Of a stretch of 64,000 bases of DNA, positions 51,907 to 61,631 are shown piece by piece (the stretch's first letter is position 1; every line of letters starts with the position of its first letter). This DNA comes from Veillonella atypica KON (GTDB lineage Bacteria; Bacillota; Negativicutes; Veillonellales; Veillonellaceae): NCBI RefSeq assembly GCF_002959915.1, contig NZ_PPDE01000008.1, positions 186,001 through 250,000 of the forward strand, in the 5' to 3' direction. The translations under genes and the position numbers were made by a program. The notes below the pieces were generated by a model. That model was not told the origin of the DNA. It saw nothing but the letters and a program-made list of their open reading frames with translations, and did no database searches.

Positions 51907-52653
51907 ATGGGGGACTATAATTATAAATTGGATGTATTCGAGGGACCTCTCGATTTACTTTTACATTTAATTGAAAAACATAAAATTGAAATCACGGATA
52001 TCCCAATCGTTGAAATCACAAGTCAGTATTTAGAATACCTAGATAATTGGAATCATTTTGATATCCATTATAGTAGTGAATTCCTTGTAATGGCATCTAC
52101 ATTATTACAAATTAAGTCCCGTATGCTATTACCTAAGGTTGAACCGGAACCAGATGAAAGCGAAGATCCACGAGACGAATTAGTGGCTAAGTTAGTAGAG
52201 TTTAAAAAGATAAAAGATTTTACTCAGCTATTAATGGAAAAAGCATCGGTTGAGTCGAATGTGTTTAGTCGCCCTGAGGAAACGAGTGTATTAGGTTTAG
52301 ATAGTTATTATAATTTAGAACTATCTAAATTATATGATATATTCTATTCTGTATTACATAAGACCGTTGAATCTGAAGATGAACAACAGGTTCGTCAAGT
52401 AACTGTTGAGAAAGATGCATATAGCTTAGAGGATATGATCGTATCCTTAGCGAGTCGTGCAAGGCGTGGTGAACGATTGGCGTTTCGTGAGCTACTTGTT
52501 GCTATAGAATCTAAAAGTGGTATGGTAACAATATTCATGGCTGTGCTAGAACTTTTAAAACAACAAGAATTAGTCATGTTTTACGAAAATGATGATATTA
52601 TTTTTACCGCACCTATCATTGGTGAACGGGATGTACAAGTAGAGGAGGAGTAG
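51907..52653 (+). CDS. scpA: Segregation and condensation protein A
   Basis: ScpA (248 residues) is the kleisin subunit of the bacterial SMC condensin. The family N-terminus YKLDVFEGPLDLLLHLIEKH binds the Smc head neck; the central region is helical with acidic patches, and the C-terminal winged helix (RARRGERLAFRELLVAIESK, VMFYENDDIIFTA) binds the other head. The ATG has GGAATGGGG upstream. It precedes scpB by 1 nt; smc itself is not in the window. Confidence 0.93.
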   Translation: MGDYNYKLDVFEGPLDLLLHLIEKHKIEITDIPIVEITSQYLEYLDNWNHFDIHYSSEFLVMASTLLQIKSRMLLPKVEPEPDESEDPRDELVAKLVEFKKIKDFTQLLMEKASVESNVFSRPEETSVLGLDSYYNLELSKLYDIFYSVLHKTVESEDEQQVRQVTVEKDAYSLEDMIVSLASRARRGERLAFRELLVAIESKSGMVTIFMAVLELLKQQELVMFYENDDIIFTAPIIGERDVQVEEE

Positions 52654-52654
52654 C

Positions 52655-53239
52655 ATGGGCATATCAGATTTAGAAGCGGTATTGTTTTCTGCGGCTAAAC
52701 CTATTTCTATTGATGTCATTCAAGATATATTTAAGCTTTCAAAACAAGATAGCTTGATATTGATAGATTACTTAGCATCTGATTTAGAATCCCATAAACG
52801 CGGTATTCGCGTGCGAATCTCTGCTGCTGGTGTGGAACTGGTAAGTGCACCAGAATCGGCTATGTATATTGGTCATATACGTAAAAAAGAGGATAAATTA
52901 TCTAATGCAGCTATGGAAACACTAGCGGTTATTGCATATAAACAACCAATTACAAAAGCTGAAATTGAAGAGGTACGCGGTGTTAATAGCGACAAGGTAA
53001 TTAAACAATTATTGTCTCGCTCATTAATTGCTGAGTTGGGTCATAAGGATACGGTAGGTCGCCCTATTCTGTATGGCACAACTGATGAATTTCTGCGAAG
53101 TACAGGTGTTACTTCAATTGATGATTTGCACAAAGAGCTAGATACTGCAGAGTCTGATATGTCAGGTGTATCAATAGACAGTGTGAAAGACGAAAGCTTA
53201 ATAGAATCTCCTAATGAGGATGGAACAGAGACCATATAG
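52655..53239 (+). CDS. scpB: Segregation and condensation protein B
   Basis: ScpB (194 residues) is a dimer of two winged-helix domains that sits on ScpA in the SMC complex. Visible features: DLEAVLFSAAKPISIDVI at the start, LSNAAMETLAVIAYKQPITKAEIEEVRGVNSDKVIKQLL and GRPILYGTTDEFL in the second winged helix. An acidic Ser-rich tail follows, whose coding region overlaps the upstream sequence of rluB. Confidence 0.94.
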   Translation: MGISDLEAVLFSAAKPISIDVIQDIFKLSKQDSLILIDYLASDLESHKRGIRVRISAAGVELVSAPESAMYIGHIRKKEDKLSNAAMETLAVIAYKQPITKAEIEEVRGVNSDKVIKQLLSRSLIAELGHKDTVGRPILYGTTDEFLRSTGVTSIDDLHKELDTAESDMSGVSIDSVKDESLIESPNEDGTETI

Positions 53240-53252
53240 AAAAGGATATAAT

Positions 53253-53978
53253 ATGGAACGATTACAAAAATTTATCGCCAGCTGTGGTGTAGCTTCTCGT
53301 CGTAAGGCAGAAGAATTAATTGCGTCTGGTAAGGTACGTGTCAATGGACGTAAAGTGACGGAACTGGGTGTTAAGGTTGATCCTATGAAAGATAAGGTCA
53401 TGGTTGATGGACAATTATTAGCCGTGGAAAAACCTGTGTATTATTTAATGAATAAACCGAAAGGTGTTATTACATCTGTTACAGACCCACAAGGACGGGA
53501 AACTGTAATGGATTATATTAAAAATGAAAAACGCCGTATCTATCCAATTGGACGACTTGATTTACATACGGAAGGTTTATTGCTTTTAACAAATGATGGA
53601 GAACTAGCTCAGAATCTTACACATCCATCTAAAGGCGTTGAAAAGACATATGAAGTTCGTATTAAGGGGCGTGTAAATGATACAGATTTACAGGTTATCG
53701 CCGATGGTGTGCCTCTTGAAGATGGTGTGACAGCACCTGCTACACTTGTAGATTTAGGATTTGATGACCACAATGGGGTTCACGAAGTAGAAATTACTAT
53801 TCATGAAGGTCGTAATCGACAAGTACGTCGTATGTTTGAACATTTTGGTTACCGAATTCATAATTTAAAACGTATTGCTTATGGTGGATTAACATTAAGT
53901 GGTGTTAAGCGCGGTGGTGTTCGTCAATTGACACAACGTGAAGTAAGTGCACTTAAAGCGCTAGGAGCTTCTAAATGA
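53253..53978 (+). CDS. rluB: 23S rRNA pseudouridine synthase RluB
   Basis: An RluB-type pseudouridine synthase (241 residues) that modifies U2605 (E. coli numbering) of 23S rRNA. The N-terminal S4 domain (MERLQKFIASCGVASRRKAEELI) is followed by the catalytic domain with GRLDLHTEGLLLLTNDG holding the catalytic aspartate, and HEGRNRQVRRMFEHFGY. I place the start at ATG 53253, 7 nt after AAAAGG; upstream in-frame codons lie in scpB and would add 13 residues. The stop TGA overlaps the next start (ATGA). Confidence 0.93.
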   Translation: MERLQKFIASCGVASRRKAEELIASGKVRVNGRKVTELGVKVDPMKDKVMVDGQLLAVEKPVYYLMNKPKGVITSVTDPQGRETVMDYIKNEKRRIYPIGRLDLHTEGLLLLTNDGELAQNLTHPSKGVEKTYEVRIKGRVNDTDLQVIADGVPLEDGVTAPATLVDLGFDDHNGVHEVEITIHEGRNRQVRRMFEHFGYRIHNLKRIAYGGLTLSGVKRGGVRQLTQREVSALKALGASK

Positions 53979-55225
53979 AGCGCGTCGTAGTAATCGGAGG
54001 TGGTGCAGCAGGGCTAATGGCTGCTGTCATTGCTGGTCGAGAAGGGGCAAAGGTAACGCTTCTCGAAAAAATGAACTATGTTGGTAAAAAGATGGGCATT
54101 ACCGGCAAAGGACGCTGCAATATTACGAATGCTTGTGATATGTCTGATTTTATTAAAAATACACCGGGCAATGGTAAGTTTTTATATGGTGCTTACGAGC
54201 GCTTTACCAATGAAGATTTGTTGCAGTTATTACACGACGCTGGTTTAGAAACCAAGGTAGAGCGAGGTGGCCGCGTATTTCCCGCTTCAGATTCTGCACT
54301 GGATGTACGAAATACCTTTATGAAGCTTATGAAACACTATGGTGTAGATGTTCATCTTGAGGAACCAGTTAAGAAACTTTTGATTGATGATGGTGTTGTC
54401 ACCGGTGTTGTGACAGACAAAGAAACCTATCACGCTGATGCCGTGGTTATTGCTACGGGAGGTAAATCATATCCTGCTACCGGTTCTACTGGTGATGGAT
54501 ATATTTTGGCGGCTCAAGTAGGCCATAAGATTACCGATATCCGTCCATCTTTAGTACCGATTGTAACGGAAGAGTCCTGGGTAAAAGATTTAATGGGGCT
54601 TAGCCTACGGAATGTTGAATTGTCTGTAGTTGCTAAGAATAAGGTACAAGCCAAGATGTTTGGGGAAATGATGTTTACCCATTTTGGCATTACCGGTCCT
54701 ATCGTTTTATCCCTTAGTCATACGGTGGGAAAATTGATGCGCAAAAAAAATATCGGCACTATAGGTTTAGATATCAATTTAAAACCCGCATTATCTCCAG
54801 AGACATTAGATAAACGATTACAAAAAGATTTTGATCTCTATTCTAAGAAACAATTAATTAATGGGATGAAAGATTTGTTACCAAGTCGATTGATACCATT
54901 AATTATTGAATTGGCCGGTATTGATCCACAAAAACCGATTAATCAGATTTCAAAGGAAGAACGACAACAAATCGGTTATATGTTGCAACATATGCCTCTT
55001 ACCGTGAAAGGATTACGTCCTGTAGAAGAGGCAATTGTTACTGCTGGTGGTATTTCTCTTAAAGAATTTAATCCTAAAACTATGGAATCTAAGTTGGTTA
55101 AAGGTTTATATGGTGCAGGTGAAGTATTGGATATTGATGCTTTTACAGGTGGATATAATCTACAGGCTGCCTTTTCTACAGGATATGTAGCAGCTATGCA
55201 TATAACTCACCCTGAGGCGTTTTAA
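53975..55225 (+). CDS. FAD-dependent oxidoreductase, HI0933/YhiN family
   Basis: A 416-residue flavoprotein of the HI0933 (BaiN/YhiN) family. The FAD-binding Rossmann motif VIGGGAAGLMAAVIAGREG opens the protein, followed by MGITGKGRCNITNA, ATGGKSYPATGSTGDGY, and the C-terminal GLYGAGEVLDIDAFTGGYNLQAA with a second dinucleotide-binding loop. The substrate is unknown. It overlaps rluB by 4 nt (ATGA). Confidence 0.9.
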   Translation: MKRVVVIGGGAAGLMAAVIAGREGAKVTLLEKMNYVGKKMGITGKGRCNITNACDMSDFIKNTPGNGKFLYGAYERFTNEDLLQLLHDAGLETKVERGGRVFPASDSALDVRNTFMKLMKHYGVDVHLEEPVKKLLIDDGVVTGVVTDKETYHADAVVIATGGKSYPATGSTGDGYILAAQVGHKITDIRPSLVPIVTEESWVKDLMGLSLRNVELSVVAKNKVQAKMFGEMMFTHFGITGPIVLSLSHTVGKLMRKKNIGTIGLDINLKPALSPETLDKRLQKDFDLYSKKQLINGMKDLLPSRLIPLIIELAGIDPQKPINQISKEERQQIGYMLQHMPLTVKGLRPVEEAIVTAGGISLKEFNPKTMESKLVKGLYGAGEVLDIDAFTGGYNLQAAFSTGYVAAMHITHPEAF

Positions 55226-55294
55226 TAGAGACATTTTACGCTGTATGATTGAATAGTATATTTTATATAATTTGTGAAAGTGATACAGGGACTT

Positions 55295-55969
55295 ATGAAT
55301 ACACATAAAATTGCCGTTGCTGTTGACGGCCCAGCAGGCGCTGGAAAATCATCTATTTCTAAAATAGTGGCAAAAAAACTGGGGTATCTTTATATCGATA
55401 CAGGTGCTATGTACCGTTCTGTTACATGGGCTGTATTGCATAATCATATTGATGTAAATAATCAAAAGGCAGTGGAAGCATTATTACCAGAATTAGATCT
55501 TACTATGGAGGCCAGTGATGATTCATGTAAGGTTTTTATTGCTGGTCAAGATGTGACTGATTTTATTAGAACGCCACAAGTGAACAATGCTGTATCTATA
55601 GTGGCTTCATATAAAGGGGTGCGTCAATATTTGGTTGAACGACAAAGACTTATGGCAGAAGCTGGTGGCGTTATATTGGATGGACGTGATATCGGTTCCG
55701 TTGTATTACCTAATGCGGAATTAAAAATATATCTAACCGCTTCTGTAGAGGCTCGTGCTATGCGCCGTTACTTAGAAGTGAAGGGTACAGTTAACGAACA
55801 AACTTTAGAGGATATTAAAGACAGTGTTATGCAACGTGATGATATGGATAAGAATCGAAAGGAATCTCCATTGATTCAGGTAGAGGATGCTGTATTGGTC
55901 GATTCCAGTGAAATGACATTTGATGAAACTGTAGAACATATATTACATCTAGTACAGGAGCGAATCTAA
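55295..55969 (+). CDS. cmk: Cytidylate kinase
   Basis: Cytidylate kinase (224 residues) phosphorylates CMP and dCMP. The P-loop DGPAGAGKSSISK and DTGAMYRSVTW follow the N-terminus; DGRDIGSVVLPNAELKIYLTA and the lid RR..L are further on. Two starts are possible: ATG 55295 (AGGGA 4 nt upstream) and GTG 55274 without a good site; I prefer the ATG because it gives the usual N-terminus. Its stop TAA abuts the ATG of plsC at 55970. Cmk-plsC-ispH/S1 is a known cluster. Confidence 0.93.
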   Translation: MNTHKIAVAVDGPAGAGKSSISKIVAKKLGYLYIDTGAMYRSVTWAVLHNHIDVNNQKAVEALLPELDLTMEASDDSCKVFIAGQDVTDFIRTPQVNNAVSIVASYKGVRQYLVERQRLMAEAGGVILDGRDIGSVVLPNAELKIYLTASVEARAMRRYLEVKGTVNEQTLEDIKDSVMQRDDMDKNRKESPLIQVEDAVLVDSSEMTFDETVEHILHLVQERI

Positions 55970-56590
55970 ATGAACAAATTTTCTACATGGCTTTGGCGAA
56001 CTGCCTTTTGGTTGCGCTATAAAGTCGGTTATGGATTAAAGGTTTATGGTCGCGATAATTTCCCTATGGAAGGTCCGGTTATTGTGGTGCCAAATCATTT
56101 AAGTAATAACGATCCACCTATTTGCGGCTATGCATTGCCTAGGCACGTACACTTTATGGCAAAACAGGAATTATTTGTAAATCCAATTTCAAGATTTTTT
56201 TGTACCTGGCTTGGTGCATTCCCGTTAAATCGTGGAGCTATAGATAAAATAGCAATTCGTCATGCATTAGGACTATTAAAGAATAATAAAGTATTAGGAA
56301 TTTTTGCAGAAGGTAATCGTCAAAAGAATGGAAAATTAGGACGCTTTCACGATGGGGCCGCATCCATTGCGTTGCGTACAGGAATTGGTATTACCCCAGT
56401 TGCCATTATCGGTTCTCATAATATGAAGAGAAACCAAGTTGCTTGCATCATTGGTAAACAGGTACCTGTTAGTAAAGCTAAACCGACACCTGAGGCTATT
56501 AAAGAGGTTAATGATCGCGTAAAGGGTGAAATTCAACGCATGATTGATTCCTATCATGAAAATCGCATAGAGGAGACGTTATGGAAATAA
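55970..56590 (+). CDS. plsC: 1-acyl-sn-glycerol-3-phosphate acyltransferase
   Basis: PlsC (206 residues) acylates lysophosphatidic acid to phosphatidic acid. It has one hydrophobic N-terminal segment and the acyltransferase motifs NHLSNNDPP (HX4D) with the catalytic His/Asp pair, GAFPLNRG, FAEGNRQKNGKLGRF and VAIIGSHNM. The gene overlaps the ispH-S1 fusion start by 10 nt. plsY and gpsA, two more steps of phospholipid synthesis, lie 3.3 kb downstream. Confidence 0.92.
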   Translation: MNKFSTWLWRTAFWLRYKVGYGLKVYGRDNFPMEGPVIVVPNHLSNNDPPICGYALPRHVHFMAKQELFVNPISRFFCTWLGAFPLNRGAIDKIAIRHALGLLKNNKVLGIFAEGNRQKNGKLGRFHDGAASIALRTGIGITPVAIIGSHNMKRNQVACIIGKQVPVSKAKPTPEAIKEVNDRVKGEIQRMIDSYHENRIEETLWK

Positions 56591-58479
56591 TTTTAGCTGA
56601 AAATCATGGCTTTTGTTATGGCGTAAAACGAGCTGTTGAAATGGCCAATGAAGCTGCTGATAGCGATGGTAAAAGCTATACATTGGGTCCTATCATTCAT
56701 AACCCACAAGTAGTTGGTCGTTTAGAGAGTAAAGGTGTTAGCCCGATTCAAGAGGTGTCGGACATTGATGAAGGAACTATGATTATTCGGTCTCATGGTG
56801 TGGGCCCTGCAATTTACGAAGAAGCAGAAGAGAAAGGCTTAAACATTTTGGATGCCACTTGTCCACATGTGAAAAAAGCTCAACAAGATGCAAAATCTGT
56901 TATCGAAGATGGTATGACACTGGTTATATTGGGTGAAAAAAACCATCCTGAGGTTAAAAGCATTAATTTATGGGCGAATAACAAAGGAATAATCATCGAA
57001 GATGAAGAATCCGCCAAAAATCTACAAGTTGTTGAAAAAATGGGTGTAGTTGTTCAAACGACCTTTTCACAATTCAAATTTAACAGTATAATAGAGATAT
57101 TAGAGAAAAAATCTAAGAATCTTAAGATTTTCAAAACGATATGCAATGCAACTCAGGAGCGTCAGAATTCTGCCGTTGAATTAGCTCGTAACGTAGATCT
57201 TATGATTGTGATAGGTGGTAAGAACAGCGGCAATACGAATCGATTGGCAGAGGTTTGTCGAGACGTTGGATGTACAACATATCACATTGAAACTTCTACT
57301 GAATTACAACTGGAATGGTTTAACCGAGTACAGACGGTAGGAGTAACAGCAGGAGCATCGACTCCCGACTGGATTATTAAGGAGGTCATTGAGACAATGA
57401 AAGATTTTGCAGAATTATTAGCAGCAGAAGGTCAAGAAGAATTTAAGAAAGGAAACGTTGTAGAAGGTCAAGTAGTACAAGTTGAAGATGAACGCGCATG
57501 GGTATCTTTTGGCTACAAAACTGAAGCAATTTTGAATAGAACTGAAATTTCTTATCCAGCACCAAACTCTGCCAAAGATGTGTTGAAAAATGGTGATGAA
57601 ATTAAAGCAGTTATCATGAACCACATCAAAGAAGATAATCCTATTTATCTTTCCATGACTCGTTTGGCTAAAGATGAAGATTGGCAATATGTTATCGAAG
57701 CTCAAGAAAAAGACGAACCTATCGTATGTAAAGGTATCGATGCTATCCCAGCTGGCTTGGTGGTAACAGTAAAATCCCTTCGTGGTTTCATTCCATTGTC
57801 CCAAGGTGATGTGCATTTCGTAAAATCTTTGGACAACTTGGTTGGTACTGAATTCGAAGCAAAAGTTCTTGAAATCGACGAAAAGAAAAACCGTTTGGTT
57901 CTTTCCCGCCGTGCAGTACTTGAAGTGGAACGTCAAGCAAAATTAGCTGAAGCATTGAAAAATATCAACGTTGGTGAAAACTATAAAGGTATCGTTCGTA
58001 AAATCATGCCTTATGGTGCATTCGTAGATATCGGTGGTATTGAAGGTTTACTTCATATTTCCGACATTTCTTGGCAAAAAATTAAAAAAGTGGAAGATGT
58101 TCTTTCCGTTGGCCAAGAAATCGAAGTTAAATTACAATCTTTCGACCCTGAAAGCAACAAATTATCCTTGTCCTTAAAAGCTTTAACTAAGAGCCCATGG
58201 GATGTTGCTGAAGAAACTTTACACGTTGGTGATGTAATCACTGGTAAAGTTGTTCGTTTGGTAGCTTATGGTGCATTTGTAGCTGTTAACGATGATATTC
58301 AAGGTTTACTTCACATTTCTCAAATTACAAAACAACGTAATGCTAAAGTTGAAGATTACTTGAACCGTGGTCAAGAAGTTGAAGTTAAAATCATTTCTCT
58401 TAACAAAGATGAAAAGAAATTGGGCTTGGCTTTGACTGAGTTGATGGAAGCAAAAGAAACAGAAGAAGACGCTGAATAA
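56581..58479 (+). CDS. ispH: IspH (HMBPP reductase)-ribosomal protein S1 fusion
   Basis: A 632-residue fusion. The N-terminal part (about 1-280) is IspH, the [4Fe-4S] reductase that makes IPP and DMAPP: GFCYGVKRAVE (Cys12), DATCPHVKKAQ (Cys96), and the third cysteine in TICNATQERQ near residue 193. The C-terminal part has four S1 RNA-binding repeats at about 295, 385, 468 and 555, the last two ending GLLHIS. Such fusions occur in several Firmicutes, including Negativicutes. The shorter S1 part would serve as bS1-like protein. The start overlaps plsC; a strong terminator follows. Confidence 0.94.
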   Translation: MEIILAENHGFCYGVKRAVEMANEAADSDGKSYTLGPIIHNPQVVGRLESKGVSPIQEVSDIDEGTMIIRSHGVGPAIYEEAEEKGLNILDATCPHVKKAQQDAKSVIEDGMTLVILGEKNHPEVKSINLWANNKGIIIEDEESAKNLQVVEKMGVVVQTTFSQFKFNSIIEILEKKSKNLKIFKTICNATQERQNSAVELARNVDLMIVIGGKNSGNTNRLAEVCRDVGCTTYHIETSTELQLEWFNRVQTVGVTAGASTPDWIIKEVIETMKDFAELLAAEGQEEFKKGNVVEGQVVQVEDERAWVSFGYKTEAILNRTEISYPAPNSAKDVLKNGDEIKAVIMNHIKEDNPIYLSMTRLAKDEDWQYVIEAQEKDEPIVCKGIDAIPAGLVVTVKSLRGFIPLSQGDVHFVKSLDNLVGTEFEAKVLEIDEKKNRLVLSRRAVLEVERQAKLAEALKNINVGENYKGIVRKIMPYGAFVDIGGIEGLLHISDISWQKIKKVEDVLSVGQEIEVKLQSFDPESNKLSLSLKALTKSPWDVAEETLHVGDVITGKVVRLVAYGAFVAVNDDIQGLLHISQITKQRNAKVEDYLNRGQEVEVKIISLNKDEKKLGLALTELMEAKETEEDAE

Positions 58480-58497
58480 TTCAGAATCTTTTAATGA

Positions 58498-58530
58498 GGC
58501 TAATCAAGGTTTTCCTTGATTAGCCTTTTT
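58498..58530 (+). terminator. Intrinsic terminator of ispH-S1
   Basis: GGCTAATCAAGG (58498-58509), loop TTTT, CCTTGATTAGCC (58514-58525), then five T. Confidence 0.93.
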
Positions 58531-58594
58531 GCGTACATTCCCTTTAATATGATAAAATGAAGTGATGTATATAGATAATAAAAGAGGTGAAAGT

Positions 58595-59929
58595 ATGGCA
58601 AAACCATTAGTGGCCGTAGTTGGTCGTCCAAATGTAGGTAAATCTACATTATTTAATGCCATTGTTAATAAACGAATTTCTATCGTCGAGGATATACCTG
58701 GCGTTACACGAGATAGAATTTACTTCGATGCAGAATGGCTTAATCGTGAGTTTACAATGATTGATACAGGTGGTATCGAGTTTGTAACAGAGAACAGCCA
58801 TGTTATTCCTAAAATGATGCGTTTACAAGCTGAACTCGCTATTGAAGAAGCTGATGTAATCCTCTTTGTGGTTGATGGCAAGCAAGGTATTGTACCGGCT
58901 GATGAAGAAGTGGCCAATATTTTACGTACTAGTGGAAAACCAGTAGTCCTTGTAGTGAATAAAATTGACAGTGTAAATCAAGAACCTAATATTTATGAGT
59001 TTTATAATTTGGGACTTGGTGATCCAATTGGTATTTCTGCAAAGAATTTAATGAATCTAGGTGATTTATTAGATGATACGGTTAAACATTTCCCACCGGT
59101 AGGAACTAATGTAGATGAGGAAGATACCATTCATGTGGCCATCATTGGTCGTCCTAATGTAGGTAAATCATCATTGACCAATGCACTGTTAGGTCAAGAT
59201 CGCGTTATCGTTTCCGATGTAGCTGGCACTACTCGGGACTCTATTGATACGCACTGGACACATGGGGATCAAAAATTTGTACTTATCGACACAGCGGGGA
59301 TGAGACGTAAATCCAAGATTGATGAAGCTGTTGAACGTTACAGCATTGTTCGCTCTCTTCGTTCCGTTGATCGCTCTGATATTGTTGTACTTGTATTAGA
59401 TGGCGTTGATGGCGTTACAGAACAAGATAAAAAAATTGCCGGTTATGCGTACGAAGCTGGCAAGGGTGTTATCATTGTAGTAAACAAATGGGACCTTGTA
59501 GAAAAAGATGATAAAACTACATTGAGATATACTGAAGACATTTATGATGAGTTAGGATTCTTGCAATTTGCACCAATTCTATTTGCTTCTGCATTGACAA
59601 AACAACGTATTCATCGTTTAGCTGATATGCTTAAATTCGTATCAGAACAACAATATCGTCGTGTTTCTACTGGTACATTAAATCAATTACTACAAGATGC
59701 TCAAACTGTAAATCCAGTTCCATCCCGTAATGGTAGAATTCCAAAAATTTACTATATGACACAAGCCAGTGTTAAACCTCCAACATTTATCCTATTTGTA
59801 AATGAACCTGAATTAATTCATTTCTCGTATATGCGTTTCTTGGAAAATCGTTTACGTGAAAGTTTTGGCTTCGAAGGGACTCCAATTCGATTAATCCTTC
59901 GTGGTAAAAAACGTGAAGATGAAGAGTAA
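58595..59929 (+). CDS. der: Ribosome biogenesis GTPase Der (EngA)
   Basis: Der (444 residues) is an essential GTPase of 50S assembly with two G domains in tandem and a C-terminal KH-like domain. G1 motifs VGRPNVGKST (about 9) and IGRPNVGKSS (about 185), NKID and NKWD, and DTGGIE and DTAGMRRK are all visible. The start is ATG 58595, 7 nt after AGAGGTGA; an earlier in-frame ATG gives an atypical N-terminus. Confidence 0.95.
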   Translation: MAKPLVAVVGRPNVGKSTLFNAIVNKRISIVEDIPGVTRDRIYFDAEWLNREFTMIDTGGIEFVTENSHVIPKMMRLQAELAIEEADVILFVVDGKQGIVPADEEVANILRTSGKPVVLVVNKIDSVNQEPNIYEFYNLGLGDPIGISAKNLMNLGDLLDDTVKHFPPVGTNVDEEDTIHVAIIGRPNVGKSSLTNALLGQDRVIVSDVAGTTRDSIDTHWTHGDQKFVLIDTAGMRRKSKIDEAVERYSIVRSLRSVDRSDIVVLVLDGVDGVTEQDKKIAGYAYEAGKGVIIVVNKWDLVEKDDKTTLRYTEDIYDELGFLQFAPILFASALTKQRIHRLADMLKFVSEQQYRRVSTGTLNQLLQDAQTVNPVPSRNGRIPKIYYMTQASVKPPTFILFVNEPELIHFSYMRFLENRLRESFGFEGTPIRLILRGKKREDEE

Positions 59930-59956
59930 TAAGTACAAAGGGTAAGGGTGAGAGTT

Positions 59957-60562
59957 GTGAATGATTTTATGCCTATTATAGGGTATGCGTTATTAGCCTA
60001 TGTAATCGGTTCAATTCCTAGCGGACTCATTATTGGTAAATTATTTTTCAATACAGATGTCCGTCTATATGGATCCAAAAATATAGGTGCTACAAATACA
60101 TATCGTGTTATTGGTTTAAAGGCAGCGCTTCCTGTATTTTTCTGTGATGCATTAAAGGGTGCCATTGGGGTATTTTTGTTTTCCCATTTAAATCCCATGT
60201 ACATGATTCTAGGTGGCATTTTGGCCATGGTTGGACACAATTGGTCAGTATTTCTTGGCTTTAAAGGTGGACGTGGTGTTGCAACTGGTTTGGGGGTACT
60301 CATTGCATTATCTCCAATAGTTGCAGTTATTTGTTTTGCTATTTGGGGCATCATTGTATATTTCACTAAATTAGTCTCTCTAGGTTCTATAGTAGCTGCT
60401 GCGCTTGTTCCTGTATTGATGTATGTAATGGGTGAATCCTGGTGGTTTGTAGGATTTGGTGCGCTAGCTGCATTGTTTGTTATCATACGTCATCGAGAAA
60501 ATATTTCTCGTTTACTAGCTGGTAAAGAATTAAAGGTAGAACGCGTTAAAAAAGGAGAGTAA
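59957..60562 (+). CDS. plsY: Acyl-phosphate:glycerol-3-phosphate acyltransferase PlsY
   Basis: PlsY (201 residues) transfers the acyl group from acyl phosphate to glycerol 3-phosphate, the first step of phospholipid synthesis in many bacteria. Motifs: IGSIPSGLIIGK, GSKNIGATNTYRV, GHNWSVFLGFKGGRGVAT. About five transmembrane helices. The start is GTG 59957, 6 nt after AAGGGTGA; GTG 59948 lies inside that Shine-Dalgarno. gpsA, which supplies glycerol 3-phosphate, begins 1 nt after the plsY stop. Confidence 0.93.
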   Translation: MNDFMPIIGYALLAYVIGSIPSGLIIGKLFFNTDVRLYGSKNIGATNTYRVIGLKAALPVFFCDALKGAIGVFLFSHLNPMYMILGGILAMVGHNWSVFLGFKGGRGVATGLGVLIALSPIVAVICFAIWGIIVYFTKLVSLGSIVAAALVPVLMYVMGESWWFVGFGALAALFVIIRHRENISRLLAGKELKVERVKKGE

Positions 60563-60563
60563 T

Positions 60564-61562
60564 ATGAAAGTTTGCATCATCGGATCTGGTAGTTGGGGGA
60601 CAGCTCTTGCTATTAAATCTGTAGTGGCCGGAAATGATACAACCTTATATTGCAGACGTTCAGAGTTTAAGGATGAACTTATTAAGTACAGGGAAAATAA
60701 GTCATATTTAGCTGGTGTTATATTGCCTGATGAACTCATCATTAGTTCTGATTTACAAACATCTATTGAGCAGGCTGATATTGTACTGATTGTTACACCA
60801 TCTATTCATGTGCGCACAGCTTTACAGAATTTAAAAAGATATGCTCACAAAGATCAAATATACGTGTTATGCTCTAAAGGTGTAGAACGGGAAAGTGGTA
60901 AGTTATTGACTACAGTCATGAAGGAGGAATTATCCTCTGTCGGATGCCATTTAACTGTTTTATCCGGTCCTAATCACGCTGAGGAAATTGGTAGAAACTT
61001 ACCTGCTGCAGCCGTAGTAGGTACGACATCTATGGACATAGGTAAAAAGGTACAACAGGCATTACACAGCAAAGAATTTCGTATATATACGAGTGACGAT
61101 TATATTGGTGTTGAATTAGCAGGGGCTACAAAAAATGTAATAGCCTTGGCTGCTGGTATCGTTGATGGATTGTCTCTTGGAGATAATTGTAAGGCTTTAT
61201 TACTAACTCGTGGTCTACATGAAATGACTCGATTTGGTTTAGCTCTCGGTGCAAGAAAAGAAACTTATGCAGGCTTAGCTGGTATGGGGGATTTAATCGC
61301 TACTTGTATGAGCCAGCATAGTCGTAACCGTGCTGCAGGACAACAGCTAGCAGATGGTAAAACAATGGACTACATTATGAATCATACAAATATGGTGGTA
61401 GAAGGCTTTTTTGCAACATCTATTATTCGAGATATGGCCATAAAACACCATGTAGAAATGCCTATCACACAATCACTATATGAGGTATTATATGAAGAGA
61501 AGTCCCCTCAATTAGCATTGCAAGAATTGATGGGCCGAGATAGTAAAATCGAAGTATCATAA
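60564..61562 (+). CDS. gpsA: Glycerol-3-phosphate dehydrogenase [NAD(P)+]
   Basis: GpsA (332 residues) reduces dihydroxyacetone phosphate to glycerol 3-phosphate. The Rossmann motif IIGSGSWGTALA opens the protein; SGPNHAEEIGRNLPAA, GATKNVIALAAGIVDGL and the catalytic lysine region (GATKN) and GLAGMGDLIATC are typical. It lies 1 nt after plsY behind AAAAGGAGAG, a logical pair: GpsA makes the acceptor for PlsY. Confidence 0.95.
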   Translation: MKVCIIGSGSWGTALAIKSVVAGNDTTLYCRRSEFKDELIKYRENKSYLAGVILPDELIISSDLQTSIEQADIVLIVTPSIHVRTALQNLKRYAHKDQIYVLCSKGVERESGKLLTTVMKEELSSVGCHLTVLSGPNHAEEIGRNLPAAAVVGTTSMDIGKKVQQALHSKEFRIYTSDDYIGVELAGATKNVIALAAGIVDGLSLGDNCKALLLTRGLHEMTRFGLALGARKETYAGLAGMGDLIATCMSQHSRNRAAGQQLADGKTMDYIMNHTNMVVEGFFATSIIRDMAIKHHVEMPITQSLYEVLYEEKSPQLALQELMGRDSKIEVS

Positions 61563-61631
61563 TTGTAAAAGATACTTTTATTTTAGGTATTTATATACTA
61601 TAATTAATGAGTATAATCTAGTGAGGATTGT

